64,000 bases of DNA from Coccinella septempunctata (GCF_907165205.1 NC_058194.1:26226856-26290855), one strand, 5' to 3'. Positions 45,036-57,704 are shown, numbered from the stretch's first letter. The notes: a model not told the origin generated them from the letters alone. Numbers and translations: made by a program.

Positions 45036-47267
45036 GCATCTGCAGACAAATACAAAGATGTACGAAAACAGTAATAAAATAAAAGAAAGCAACAAAAAAG
45101 TACATGGAAAGAGAAAACAACAGTACAAAGACAAAAAACCTTAAAGGGATGCACATTTGCATCACCACGCCATACCAGGCCAAGCTGAGGGATCTATATA
45201 GAATCACAAAGCCAGTCTTCTCTTTCAACGTGGTCCATAGAGATGTATTTAGCCACTAAGCAACTGGCTGTACCTTGAATCACAAATACAAGAAATCATT
45301 CTAGTGTGAGGAGAAGACAAGTGAAATAAATTAAATTATACGAAAAAAATCTTATCTTTCGCTATGTCGGAATAACTATCGCGTGCAATTGTCATCGGCG
45401 TCGTAAAAATGACGAAAAACAAAATGTGTCGTGCAAAGGAAATAAGTTTATCCTTTTATCGGGATTGGCTGGGGAATTCTGAATATTCTCCATCGATTCC
45501 GTGGAACTTGCGAACGACAAAAGTTTTCTGGGTTGAATTCTTAAAAAACTATCCCGAGAAAGCGATAAAAATATATAAAAAGGTCCTGCCAGTGGAGGAA
45601 ATTGAATCATGGTGTCCTTATGTTTCCATTCCTACGTCAGGAATTATGTCGATGCGAATTGGCTCTATCGCAACTTCGGTCTTCGGCTCGAATCAACTTT
45701 ATTCCTTATTCTCAACTCGTTTCGTTTTTTTTTTGCTTGTTCCGGAAGCTCTCCATGCGGTCGCTTTGACTTGGTCGGTATGACATTCATCCGGTTCTGT
45801 TATGGCTGCGATCTGATTAATATCGATGGTTCAGTTAGTGTGAAGATCGAAATTTCGTATACTGGGTGACATAAGAAGTTTTACACTCACAGGAATTATT
45901 TCTTCAACTTGTTTCAAGGCAACAGAAATATATAAAAATAGCTGTATGGTGAGAAGGTCAACGTTCAATCTTCAATTACCTACCAATTAGCAAAATGCAA
46001 TATTTCTAGGAAGGATATAGAATAAAAAATTACCTAACATTCTATCAAGCCTACTATTGTGCACTATTTCGAAATAGTGGTCAATAATTTTGGTTACCCT
46101 CGCTAATGTCATACTCGGGATAGATCAACCTACTGATCTTCAAATATAGACTACTCAAAAAAAGTAGATATTTGAAAATATCAAGACAAGTTTTTTTAAA
46201 TGAAGAACTGAAACGACACAAATTCGATAAGTTTCATCTAGACCAACTACAACAAAAGTATAGATCGGCCCACGAAAACTACCTTAAGTGAATCCAAAAA
46301 AAAACAGAAGATTAAGAATTATTTGAATGTATTATGGTACCTATATGTCCTATATCGAAAGTGATAAAGAAAAAACCGTTGAACCCTTTTTGAGGATTAT
46401 AGTAATACACGATTTAGAACATAAGTTCATTAGAAAAAGACCATTTATTTGTTTGTGTACATCTAATCCCCAGAAAATACTGCTCTATATTTCAAGTGCA
46501 CCTTATACATCAGTATTTCTTTCAAAGTCAATTTTATCATAGTGCTGAATGAATTCTGAGACGGCTCACCCTGTAGAAAACAATTTCCGAATGAATTAAG
46601 GACTGAAAGACTTTCCAAATGGGGTTTCACCTAACATTTTTTGTATTTTACAAATAAAACATACTTATATGCTGTCACCACACGTAAGGAGGTGTAAACC
46701 TCCTACACCAATGACGTAATTATTTTGAAATTTCCATGGAAATTCTGACAATTTGAAAAACACTCGACCAGATTCAGTATTTTTCTCGAAATTCGACGAA
46801 TTTTAATGATATATTCTAACTTTTACTCATTTTGCTCACTCAATAGTGTGAAGTATAATACAAGGAAATGAATATATGAAATAACACTTATATTTGACAA
46901 CTATAAGCATATTCCCTCCATTGAGATATGAATATTCCTCCAAATGAGGAAATTTTAAGTCGGAAAATAATTTGCTGGACTTGCATATACATATTTATAT
47001 ATTCATCATTCAACTGCTTTCGACCAATAAGTAGTATCTGAAAAAAAATGCGAGCTACAATAACTCGCTAGAATAAATCGAGAAATAGTCTTTGATTTAT
47101 TTACGAACAGAATATCAAGGTGGCTCTACACTTCCGTGCAAGCCGGTTGGCCGAAAGGGAACAGTCCATTATTGTAATTGAGGGGAGTAATGTAACTTGC
47201 ATAATTTTGACGTTCTGAAATTAAGTTGATATTGATATGTAATTATTGTGAATGTTTTGTTGAAAAG
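45036..47267. other. No supported gene
   Basis: Frames at 45409-45869 (124 and 86 codons, overlapping) and 44872-45228 minus (118 codons, hydrophobic) have no motif. An inverted CACCCTGTAG end-like motif lies near 46568 without a partner. Confidence 0.4.
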
Positions 47268-47546
47268 ATGAAGACAGATAGTGAAGATGAATTATTATGT
47301 ACATCTCCAGAAATAAGACAAGCGTTTAATGTTACCATTTAGAATTTATTGGCAGAAAAATCCCGAAACAAATATAAAGGTGTATACAAAAATTTTCGAG
47401 GTTGGTGTAGCAGTGAGAACATGAAGTAATCGTTCACAGAGAATGTTCTTCTGTCATATTTTAGTCAAATTAGCTCTAAATATTATAGAGCATCGGATTT
47501 TCTGAATCCACATCATGTTATAAGAAGCACACTCAACATAAGGTGA
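47268..47546 (+). pseudogene. Crypton-like tyrosine recombinase fragment
   Basis: The frame starting at the ATG at 47268 reads MKTDSEDELLCTSPEIRQAF, then LLAEKSRNKYKGVYKNFRGW and SFTENVLLSYFSQISSKYYR, and ends RSTLNIR. It is interrupted by TAG at 47340-47342 and TAA at 47427-47429. The pattern LL.EKS..KY...Y..F..W, then ENVLL.YF.......Y, then STLNI resembles the N-terminal core-binding domain of insect Crypton-type tyrosine recombinases. The catalytic domain with the Arg-His-Arg-Tyr residues is missing after 47546. The two stops show it is dead. The assignment rests on pattern memory and a profile search would settle it. Confidence 0.5.
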
Positions 47547-49082
47547 CTATTAAGATTTTCAATAAGTTATTTGTCTGTACTTGTATAGTTGTCGATTCTA
47601 TTCCTACTTGGAGAGAAGTTTCTAGAACAGTTTTTGAGTTTTTCTCGTACATAATACGTGGGTAACTCGGCTATGTTTTTTACAGAAACTATGACTATGG
47701 AAGTCAGATGGAGGATCTCCTGTTCCCAGAATCGTATAATGAGGGTGAGTTTTCCACTGCTTTCTATTCAGTTCATCGAATACTTCTAATTTTGGAGGAA
47801 TTGTATTCATCTGATGGGGTGATGTAGAAACTTCGTTGAACATTTGAAATCCTTGCGAAGTGAATGATTTGAATGTTAGTTGAGGTTTTTTGGAGAAAGA
47901 GAGATATTAATGAATAATCTTGGATGTTCAGGTACAATTCAATGCATATTAACCCATATTCTCAATGAGAATAAGAAATATAAGTATGAATCAGGGCAGT
48001 GTAGGTGGAGGGCAAAAATCACCCTTGTCTGAGAATTTTAAACAGCAGTATGCTGTACGGGGTGTTTCAAATTCGATACCCAGTCAGGGGATCTCGGAAA
48101 CTAAAGAGCTGAAGCAAAACAGATGGTTTCTGACCTAATTTTCAGGAAAAAAGGGATGGTACAAATCTTAGCTCCGTTTCTGATACTTTTATGTGTAGAT
48201 ATATAGACTTCCAATCCTTATACAATATATCCTTGTACAACCTCAAAACATAGCTGTGATTGCCGTAGGCCACACAAAATTAGTTTCACGAAAACAAAGC
48301 TTAGGAAGAAACAACTCATGCAGACTTTAATATCCCTTCAGACAGCCAATCTCTCTCGTATTCCCAGAAAAAAAAAACAACTCCTTCCCGGTTTTTCGTT
48401 CTCGCACAATATGACGTTCTATCCTGTTTACCTTCCTGTTCATGTAGGAATGCTTCCAGGCTCAAGACTTACTATAAATTATTTTCAGAGATTTGCATCA
48501 TAATGCCCGAGATATGAGATGAAACGAAATGGCCCGTAGCCTTGTAATCTGCAAGAGCTATGCATGCGGCACGGGCTTTTTCGTTTTAAAATTCATAACA
48601 ACCTCATGAATCGACTTATTGCCGGTGAATTATGTATCGAGTTCCTTTTGAGAATAATGGTATGAATATGTGAGTATATCAAAGCGGAATTCCGACCAGA
48701 TATAATGACGGAAAACATTTCAGGAATCTTGAGAATTTTAACTTTTTCCTCTTGCCCAATATATTCTATTGGATAAGAAAAAAGCGGGTCCTTCATTCAT
48801 TTCCCAATCGCTGTACAATTTGTTTTTTATCGGAAATAGCTAAGGACTTATAATACATTTTGAATATTTCATTTTTTCAGACATTTACACTCAAATCTGG
48901 TTTCGAATGTTGGTTACGAAATAGTCATTTTCCTGACATGTGCGCAAAGTGTTACTCAATAGGATCTCAAGTTTATTTCGACCACAGGCCCCTCTTCTTA
49001 TTTCTAAAGCCTCCATCTCAATCTTGCTCACCATTTGTAGCGAATTAAAAACAACTATAGCAACGGATATATCCAAAAGTTT
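47547..49082. other. No supported gene
   Basis: Short frames only. A TACGGGGTGTTTCAAATTCG end-like motif near 48056 has no partner. The stretch 47682-47743 has acceptor- and donor-like ends but no recognised protein. Confidence 0.4.
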
Positions 49083-49090
49083 GTCATAGG

Positions 49091-49334
49091 CATAGATATA
49101 GAGACGTGGACTGAGCTTTACTAACATGACATTTTCTATTTTATAGAAAGAGAGAAATGATACTCGGACCTTTACCTGTCTCTTTTCTGTTGGCATACAG
49201 GTGAGTGCAGACCAATCAAAATTCTAGAAAAAAAAACCTAGCAGGCCTAATACTCAGTTTCTCTGTCACTTTTTTTGACCGTATTTCATGCAAAGATAGA
49301 AAGGGAAGGCACAGACTATGTCTCTATGTTTATG
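49091..49334 (+). mobile_element. hAT-type MITE, copy C, with 8-bp target duplication
   Basis: A 244-bp element begins CATAGATATAGAGACGTGG and ends ACTATGTCTCTATGTTTATG. It is flanked by a perfect GTCATAGG duplication (49083-49090 and 49335-49342). The interior is collinear with copy B, including TGACCGTATTTCATGCA. It shows more terminal differences than copies A and B. Confidence 0.85.
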
Positions 49335-49342
49335 GTCATAGG

Positions 49343-50516
49343 ATACGACTCTTATCCTATTATTCCGAATTACAAATAATAGTTATTTATATACAAGTGA
49401 AAGTTTAACCCACGAAACTGAAAGGAGAGTAAAAAGTAGATAGATAGTATATAGTGGTTTATGTTTCAAGACTTCAAGCGTTTAGGAACAGTGTCTAAGA
49501 AATATTGAAGTTTATCATGCTTATTTTTTCTAAAATATTTCGGTAATTTAATTTACGTTTGTCCATTGGTGAATTGGAAGTGTTACCCCATTTTTGCGAA
49601 TATTCACTTCCTATTTCAGATTATGTTAATGCAAGCAACTTATAGGGACGTTGATATTCCAATTCTCATATATCTTCATTTTCTTCGCCACATCCGACTG
49701 AACCCAATACGATAATTTACCTTCAGCATCTGGCCTCTGAGAGCTTGCTACGATAAACAACCTAAACTTACAGCCCCAATCAAATCTGAACGGGAAAATT
49801 AATATAACAACTCAAAAATAATGACCCTTAACGAAACTAGCTATTTCCCCTGAACTCCGCTCACCAGCGGCAAAATAACCGTTGTTTATAAACCTTACGC
49901 CTATACTTGTACATTGCACGCGGCTTAAGTTCATCAGTATTGCGCAAGGGGGTTCATATATACATATATACAAACAAACTTTGGACATTACGTGACTGCC
50001 AAAATTGTCCCGGAATTCCCGGATTCGGGATAATGTATTGGGAGAGCGTGCCACACGGAATGTACGCGTTGCAGGTAATTGTCATTTGTTGCCCAACTCC
50101 AAGATAGGTAAACGTCACCTATGAGGGACCGAAACGCCATTCGGTACGGTTAAAATGGCGATTTGTGGTTTTCTTCTCGATTACTCTACGATATCTCCAA
50201 TTCCATTCGCACAAATTGACGCAGTAGTAGCTACATGACCGCTGTTTTATTGCTCGTCAAAATGCATGTGAAAAGCTGTTTGAAAACCTGCAGCGACCGC
50301 TTTGCGTTACCTTCGGACTCATCAATACTGGTTTCTGGTTTTTCTGCCACTCAGTATAAAATTATAATAGTAGTTCCGTTACTACTTTTGTTGAAAATAT
50401 TAACATTATCATTCCAATCATATTTTACCTTTCGTCTTCTTTCTCTTGACAAAATTGTTTGTAGATTTTATTTCTCATACGAATATCTACAAACCGCCAC
50501 TGGTTGAGGATTGCAC
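49343..50516. other. No supported gene
   Basis: Overlapping frames at 49812-50107 on both strands and 50235-50507 plus carry no motif. Confidence 0.4.
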
Positions 50517-50524
50517 TATCCACA

Positions 50525-52435
50525 CGGGGGCGGATGGGCTACCTCGAACCGGCCCTGGAATTTTCACCCAGACCGGCCCACTTCAAGAACGAAAAAAGTA
50601 CTTTTAAGGTGGGGGTTCAGTGGAGTAGCTAGCATGAGTTGCCTTGAAAAAGACATTTTGAAGAGCAGCCCCTAAAGATGACACCTTAAAAGCAATTTTC
50701 AAATTTTTTTTTACAATTCAGAAAACTGTCAAAAAATTGAGCAGACATTTTGTGGGAGCGAGAAGGCGATGAAAAAATTGGGCCATGTTCCCATATAATC
50801 GCAAGGGATATTAAAAAACACCTCTAAAATCGTTTCGCGAGAATTTTTTTTCCTTATTCATATAATACTTACGAGAAATTAATTTTCGATTTCCTGCTTT
50901 AAGTGAAAGTTTTCACCTAGTTGGCGAAACACCTAAAAAATTTTTGTTGCCTATATAGAACTACTCAATTTGATTTTTGTCCGTTTTCTGGTTTCTAAGA
51001 AAAAAATTGAACATTTCTTTTCATATGCTTTCTTCAGGAAGCTGTATATAAGCATGGGCTGCTCAAAAAAAAAATATTATATGAAAGACCCACTGTTTTT
51101 TCACTATAAATCGACCCCCAAATTAACTTCTCCTTTACGATCTGCATTATGTTAGTTTTATATTCATTTCAATCCATTCTATTCAAAACAACTCTGAGTA
51201 AATAGAATCAACGGAAAATGTATCCATGTTGTCTATAGGTATGGTTGAAAAAATTAAAATTTCGATTTCAAACATCCTCAGGGTAATTCTGAATGAAATT
51301 GGTGGAATCTTAAATGAAAGAAATAGTCTTTATGTACCATTAATTTCTAAGCCAGTCGACACTGAAGAATTTTCACTAATTTGGAAAATGGTTTTTTAGT
51401 TTTTTACCATAATACCTTTCTACGATTATGTTAGATAGTTTTTTTGATCTTATTTTTATATACCTTGAAATATCATCATATTGATTATATTCACTTCAAG
51501 ATTTTGCTAAACGAATAAGGTGCAATCCAGTGACCCACTTACGTAAGACACCCAATATTCCTACATAAATTTTGAAGAAACATTCATACATATTATTCAA
51601 AACGTAAATAAAATCTATAAACCATTGATGCAGCAACTAATTAAATGGCCATTAAGCTAAACACACCTTATGTTGCTAGTTTCGTGATGTGGAAAACACA
51701 AAAATTTATAATAATGATAATTTTGACTGTAGAAACAAGAAAATTGAGTTATAGGAGTTTTTTGTTGAGAAATAAGAATACTTATATAACTCGTTTCAGT
51801 GTAGATTATATAAGGAGCTAGATCTCAAAGAAGAGACCTATGCTGTCAGAAAATATATATTTTCTCAATAGCCTCAACCTTTTTTAGGAGATTTTCGTTT
51901 TACATAATTGAATTGCAATCTATGCATCTTCAAATACTGAGTTGGCCGACATAGATTCTATTTTTCCTATAGCGAGCAAGCTTCTGTCAAATAATATTAA
52001 ATAAAGTAATAAAGAAATGTTTGGTAGTGTGATATTAAAAACAGAGGTTTAATATCACATAACTAAACTTTACTTTCACACCACGTGTCCCATGGACTGG
52101 CAAGTTCAGCATAATAATCATACAATCACGTGTAGAGTTTTTTGCAACTTCTGTATTTCATTACGTTTCAAGCCAACCTGTTTATGCCAGTTGTTCAGGA
52201 GTAATTTAATTTTATCAATATTATTTTCAAAACTTATCGAAAAATATATTTAATGGTAGTTTTCCCAACATTCATTTTGAATTGGTTTTCAATATTTGTA
52301 AAAATAAAAATATCGACGTAAAATATGTTCCGCCGAAGACAAAAAAAATGATACGAACTGGCCAGCCCTCTGGTCCAACAATCGACCGGCCCACCGGGAA
52401 TCTTCCCGGTTTCCCGGTGGTCCCATCCGCCCCTG
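50525..52435. mobile_element. 1.9-kb non-autonomous hAT element with 8-bp target duplication
   Basis: The left end CGGGGGCGGATGGGCTACC and the right end, inverted as CAGGGGCGGATGGGACCACC, are typical of hAT elements. They are flanked by a perfect TATCCACA duplication (50517-50524 and 52436-52443). CCGGCC-rich subterminal sequence follows at both ends. The AT-rich interior has no frame longer than about 100 codons and no dimerisation-domain motif, so it is non-autonomous. A CAGTGGAGTAGCTAG sequence at 50618 resembles another hAT end but has no partner. Confidence 0.82.
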
Positions 52436-52443
52436 TATCCACA

Positions 52444-54690
52444 TCTCGTTTTATTCTCCGTTGTCTGCTCGTCCCTGTATCAGGAGCGATAATTACAAAT
52501 GGACGCTACTGCTTCTGTGCAACTATCCACAATTTAGAGTTGCACAGCAAATGTCTCGGAAACATTCGAATTCCCCTATACTTACGCATTCTTGGTGCCT
52601 AATGTTTCAAGAATGAAATTTAACGAATCGCCTACCACTATACCTAGTGAAAAATTCACGTTTGCTCGACGGAAATTATAAATAAATGTACCGGAAAACA
52701 GCACACGATGATTAAGCGGAGGGGAGAGGAAGTTTTTTATGTACCTATAATTAATTTTCATTCCTCTTCTCATACTTTACGAAATTATATAATTGAGAAT
52801 AGCACAATTGGCAAATTTTTCGATATGATAAGATATGAACAGATTTGGCGCTGTAACTCTGCGCAATTTGTGGGAATTACCTATATTTCCGGAACTGGCC
52901 TATAAATCATGACTAGAGTTGATTCGGGAGAACATACTCGTATATGAATACAAATAAAGGGGCTACATAAAGAGATATATAGATGGGTGCGCCACCTATT
53001 GTCAGGTAGGCGGATGAGGTACCTAGGCCGCTCATTCAATCTGCAGATCTCTGCCAAATGGATATGAGTGCCAAGGGTCTTCACAAAAGAATCAAAAAAG
53101 TGTAAATTCTAACAAAGTTTCATTTTTTCTCAAGTGTTCAAAATATTCAAACACAAAATTTAGAAAAAAATAACAAGTCATCAGTGGTGCATCGATGACT
53201 ATAACGAATAATTGTCACTCCAACCACCACCACCAACTCCATCACTTTACCTGTTCCTGTTGGAGTAAAACCTGAGTGAAACTTGAAGTTGATCTGCCTT
53301 TCGTGGTTTCAGTTTTACTTGGCCTCATCAGGCCAACAAAACTATTATTTCGATTGAGAAGGTGTGAAATTTTGAAAATACAGCAAAACCATGTGGTTGA
53401 GTCAGTCACCACTAGTTAACGTGTGGCTCTTGTTTTAACCTTTTTGTCTTGGCTTTCTGTAAATGTAAATCCCACACGAAGTAGGGTTCTGTAAGGATCC
53501 ATTTAGCCCATGTTGAATGTATTTGCATCGGTGATTCACATTGAAAAGGTTACCATCTATTTAAAAGGATAAATATTCAAAAACATTGAGATCCTCAGCT
53601 GAGAGGTGAATGAGGTTATATCAGTAAGCAACTGGTGCCAAGGCATTTCGATACTGAAGGACAGAGTGAAGGTAATGGAAAAGGGCATCAAGGCTAGCAC
53701 CTGCTTGACATAATCCCTTTTGTGGGCTTGGGAAACACCAATATGATAAACCATTGATCAACACTGCGGGACAATTAGGACTTCTGACGGTTAACTACCA
53801 GTACAAATATCTTCATGGAAAAGTCAGCAGATCAGGTGTAGGCTTTGAGAAACATCTGAACATATAGTATGCAAGAACTGACTGGCCTCAGGATCGAAGA
53901 ACTGAGATAGTGGAACAAAGGGGTTATAGATTTAAAAGGCCTTGATCCAATCGAAATAATAATACCTTGAAAACTACCCTGTATTCTGGCATGAAGCATC
54001 ACCCCGATGCTGGCACAGTAGGGTAATAAAACGTAACAAATATTCCGTGGTAATAAATAGGTTTTCATTGGACTTAGAGAAGAGACATATATGTTCAATT
54101 TTCTTGTCGATATACCTACCATCAAACCGTCGACAACTCATCTTGTGATACTCCGTTCATTCTGTGGAGATTCCATCGATTCCTGCCGCATATTCCCGAC
54201 GCGCCAGGCGCCATGACAATAATCGGATCTCGGAAAGCCATCGCCTACTAGTTTAGTGCAACGCATTTCGGTTTGACACTACCACTGCGACATATTGCAT
54301 GGTGGTCTGCGGAAGCGCCATCATCTGCATACTTTACGACGCTGAAGTAATTCGCAGCATACTGCGGCTGCCTCCATGGATGCGGTCGGAAATTTTTCGA
54401 ACGCGGCCAACAATGGACGCGGCCGGTTGAATCGAACGTTGGGAGTTTGACATTCGGTGCGATAAATACGTGTTGTATACGCAAATGCGACGAGATATTG
54501 AGATTCCACGGATTTTGGATTCGAAAGGAAAACATTCAATTCATTGCGTAGAAGTATTTGGATGCATATTTACTCACTAGTATTCCCCTAGGTTTCGAAT
54601 GTCGAAGTGATGAAGAGATATTCAAAGAATTAAACTAGATGAACAAATTTATAAGGATATGATGACAATAATTTACATATTGAACATATA
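52444..54690. other. No supported gene
   Basis: Short frames only. A TTGGCCTCATCAGGCCAA hairpin lies at 53319-53336 with nearby TTTCAG and ACCACG blocks. A CpG-bearing patch at 54150-54550 has two overlapping minus-strand frames without motif. Confidence 0.4.
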
Positions 54691-55440
54691 AAGGTTCATT
54701 CATTAATTCGTTCGTTGCTGAATCTCGTTCCCGAGAATAAAAAAAACTAAGAACCAGAATATCGATGCTCTCAAATTTATAATTTCTTAGCTCTACTTGG
54801 ACTGTGTACCCTCCTGTGACTGAAGAGACCCAACCTTGACCTACAAATCCTTCCACACTAAGGGCATGAATGAATAGTCACCCACCAGATCTGGACACCG
54901 CTGTATTCTTCTCGAGTCTCCATTATAACTGTCTACAAAAGACCTCCACTGTGATCTGTCTAACGCTAGTTGTTCCCAGCTATGATTATCATTAACTGAT
55001 TTTAGGGATTGATGCAATATATCCTCAAACAGCTTGTACTGGCCGCCTGGTTTCCGAGCTACCTCTGTGAATTCGCCATACAGAGCTATTTTGGGGAATC
55101 CTGTGTCTTGCATCATCGGAATGTGGCCGCTCCATCTGAGTCGGGCCCTCGTTACTTGAGTCTCAAGTGTTTTACAACTCGAGCGCTGCAAGACTTCTGC
55201 ATTCGTAACTCTGTGAGACCATCTGATGTGCATTATTTGTCTTAGATAACGTTGTTGCGTTTGTTGAAGCTGTTTAATGTGTCGCATGTAGGGAGTCCAG
55301 CTTTCGCTTCCGTAAAGAAGCGTTGGGAGGACCACTGCTTCGTAAACAGCTGTCTTGGTCTTCAGATTGAGGTCGTAATTTTGAAGCACTCTGTCCTTTA
55401 GCTAACAGAAGGCCCGTGATGCTGAACTGATACGATTCAA
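54691..55440 (-). mobile_element. 5'-truncated LINE ORF2 end with C-terminal zinc finger
   Basis: The minus-strand copy ends in a degenerate GAAT repeat tail (54690-54715). It covers the post-reverse-transcriptase part of the ORF, the remains of a C2H2 finger, and a short 3' UTR with CACAGGAGGGTACACAGTC. The 5' limit is near 55440. A second fragment of the same family lies at 57365-57645 on the plus strand. Confidence 0.7.
54841..55389 (-). pseudogene. LINE reverse-transcriptase C-terminal region (RTE/L1-like)
   Basis: The 182-codon frame reads LKTKTAVYEAVVLPTLLYGS, ESWTPYMRHIKQLQQTQQRY, LRQIMHIRWSHRVTNAEVLQ, RARLRWSGHIPMM and LALDRSQWRSFVDSYNGDSR. The LPTLLYGSE.W block followed by a QRYLR.I..IRW..RVTN..VL segment is the conserved region after the palm domain of many LINE polymerases. 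Upstream, RISSASRAF precedes an in-frame TAG (about 55400). Downstream, a frameshift and a stop break the zinc finger, whose CGRICRSRLGLFSHRRVH residues are still readable in another frame. It is inactive. Confidence 0.75.
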
Positions 55441-55519
55441 TTTGATAGCTTCATACACTCTAAATATGTTATCAGATATCATGTAGAGGCAAGCTTTTAA
55501 CTATAGTCTATAGTTATAG

Positions 55520-56260
55520 TTAGTTAAGGAGGATACGTTTCACTGCAACCTTAAGGTCTATTGTACCCCCATCAGAGCTGTTCTCACAACTGCGTCATCT
55601 ACAACAGCTCGGCATCCAGCTCCAGAGCTCCGACCAACTCCAATATCTAATAGGGCTTCAAGGAGGTCAAAGTCCCCATTCATACTATAATTTTATCGTC
55701 CAAGATATTTCCTGCGTAGGCTTGTAATGGTGAGGCATTCTACAAGTTTCCTCCTTTTCCCCACAGAATCTACACTTGTCAGTTTGTGATGAGCCCATTA
55801 TCATCATGAACTTTATAAGGAGACTATGTCCTCAGTTCCGAATACTTCTTAGATCTGGCAGTTTTAAAATTCTAGAGGAACTTTTTGGAATGATTCCTCC
55901 AGTGTGCTTCTCTTTTGGTTTCATCCTTCTCCAGAAACTCTTTCTTATAGTTGCATTTTTCCATACCACAGAAGTTTGTTAGCATCTCCGTTTGCTTTGA
56001 TTCCTAGAGTGACCTGGAACCCGTACTAAGGTGACCTTGTTCTTGTTTCATTGAGTTTCCTTCGGCACTCTTATACAAGCTTTTAGTGGATGACATAGGA
56101 GTTCAGTACTTTAATATAGACTATCAGAATGGACCACTAGGTTACATCCTTGAAAAACCCCCGTCTTATTTTTGAACCATCTGTTCTACATATTCAGTAA
56201 CTAACTTTGAAATTCTTTTCTCATTCTGGCGTTTCACACAGCATCGTGTTGAAGTTCTTC
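55520..56260 (-). mobile_element. Degenerate LINE remnant with microsatellite tail
   Basis: The 3' side has a TATAGTT-type tail (55500-55525), then CACTGCAACCTTAAGGTCTA and TTGTACCCCC. This corresponds to the 3' UTR of the LINE at 18530-19098. Further upstream it shares CCCCACAGAATCTACACTTG and TTTTTGAACCATCTGTTC with the remnants at 21029-23135. No open frame survives. Confidence 0.65.
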
Positions 56261-56261
56261 C

Positions 56262-57364
56262 TAGACACCCTAACTCTACACCTTAATCAAAATATGAGGC
56301 TTGGCTGTTCTTTTAGAGGCAAGAACCATTGTATCACCTAAATATACTGAGCATTGAGCACCTACCTAAATGTTTCACCTCACGCCCAGTTATCGGTGAC
56401 GAACCGGCTAGCCACATATTTTGACTAACATGTAGAGTTAGGGCGTGTAGAATTAGAAGCTTGGCTCTACATGAGATAAGATCCGATATCATTTTGAGAG
56501 TAGAATGCGGTCACGTCTTGGCAACATTTTACATGCGAAGATTTTTGGGAACCAAGCTCAGTGCTCAGTGCTTTCCTCATTTTTTTCCGCCCTCTGATCT
56601 AATGATCTTACTACTACTACTACTAATGATCCAACACGCGAATAGAACACGTCGTTCTCAGGATGCAGCTGAATGCTAACAAAGCGAATTACCCAAGTTC
56701 CATCTCGGGCAAACTGAGAAATAATAAAGCAAGAAACCGGTGTTACTTTTCATCATTTCCACAATTATTGTTAACCCCGATGTCTCCGGATCCGCCGAGA
56801 GAACCCTAAAGGATTTAATAAAGCGGAATGCCCAATATGGCGGCCGTAACATATTTCAGGGCGCGAAGGGCAAAATTAAAATGTCAGTTGAATTTTATCC
56901 GATCCCAAATGAAATGTGGAAATGTGGTCACGAACCAGCTGCATTGCACTATAATTTTTCGGACTCAGCACCTTATACAGAAAATGTGTTTAACGATTTC
57001 GACATTTTTCCCTGGTATATGTGTGCGGAGGGTGGGATGCATGTGACGTTAGTGGAAATCATCGGAATACCAACCGGAAAATGTGCTGAAAAAGCGTTCA
57101 ATTCCGACGGGTTGTTTTTTTTCAATCGGCGTTTCTTGCGTAACTGTGGATCATTAAATTAAAAATGAATTGCTCGGCTTTACATGCTCTCTTTGAACCT
57201 GGAACTGCGTTTGTAGGGGGAAGCTGTGGCAAAAGCTATGTCAAATTACAGGCGATTATGAGTAATGAAGGGTCTGGGCTCACTCGGGTTGAATTTTAGT
57301 TTTTTTTTTAATTACTGGGAGTAAAAGTTAGTTCGATATATTAAAAAAGGCTCTGACTGTTACT
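56262..57364. other. No supported gene; one unsupported 140-codon frame
   Basis: The frame 56740-57162 (plus) starts with a hydrophobic MLLFIISTIIV segment that could mimic a signal peptide. It overlaps another frame (56828-57046). I do not recognise it. A short CTA repeat lies near 56609-56624. Confidence 0.35.
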
Positions 57365-57645
57365 AAAGTCAATCATAACCGGGAACAACTAGCGTTAGAT
57401 AGATCACAGTGGAGGTCTTTGGTCCACAGTTATAATGGGGACTCGAGAAGAATACAGCTGCGGCCAGATCTGTTTGGTGGCTATCCATGCCTGGAATGTG
57501 GAAGGATCTGCAGATCACGATTGGGTCTCTTCAGTCACAGGAGGGCACACAGTCGCGAGTAGCCTTAGGAAATTAGGGTTTGATAGCACCGATCTTTTTG
57601 TAGGTTTATTCTCGGTCACGGGATACAGCAATGAATGAATGAATG
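57365..57645 (+). pseudogene. LINE ORF2 terminus with intact C2H2 zinc finger and GAAT tail
   Basis: The frame from 57377 reads NREQLALDRSQWRSLVHSYN, GDSRRIQLRPDLFGGYP and then CLECGRICRSRLGLFSHRRA H, ending at TAG 57560-57562. The C-x2-C-x12-H-x3-H spacing is a classical zinc finger at the very end of the ORF. The 3' UTR ends in an ATGAATGAATGAATGAAC repeat near 57631-57648. The fragment is only about 280 bp, an extreme 5' truncation. It shows the intact version of the finger that is broken in the copy at 54841. Confidence 0.7.
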
Positions 57646-57704
57646 AACAGTGGCAGCTTTCGTTTTGGTAGTTTCAGGCAAGGGTGGTTCCACTTGGGGA
57701 CCAT

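Noticed and set aside
47682..47743. Exon-like stretch with acceptor- and donor-like ends after the Crypton-like fragment
   Set aside because: The translation does not match the expected continuation and splice-like dinucleotides are common in AT-rich DNA.
53319..53336. TTGGCCTCATCAGGCCAA hairpin with CTGATGA and GAAA nearby as a third-type hammerhead
   Set aside because: The CTGATGA lies in the hairpin loop and no stem II can form before GAAA, so the ribozyme layout fails.
56740..57162. 140-codon frame with a hydrophobic start
   Set aside because: No recognised domain, overlapping frames in the same patch, and no splice or promoter evidence. I could not support it as a gene.
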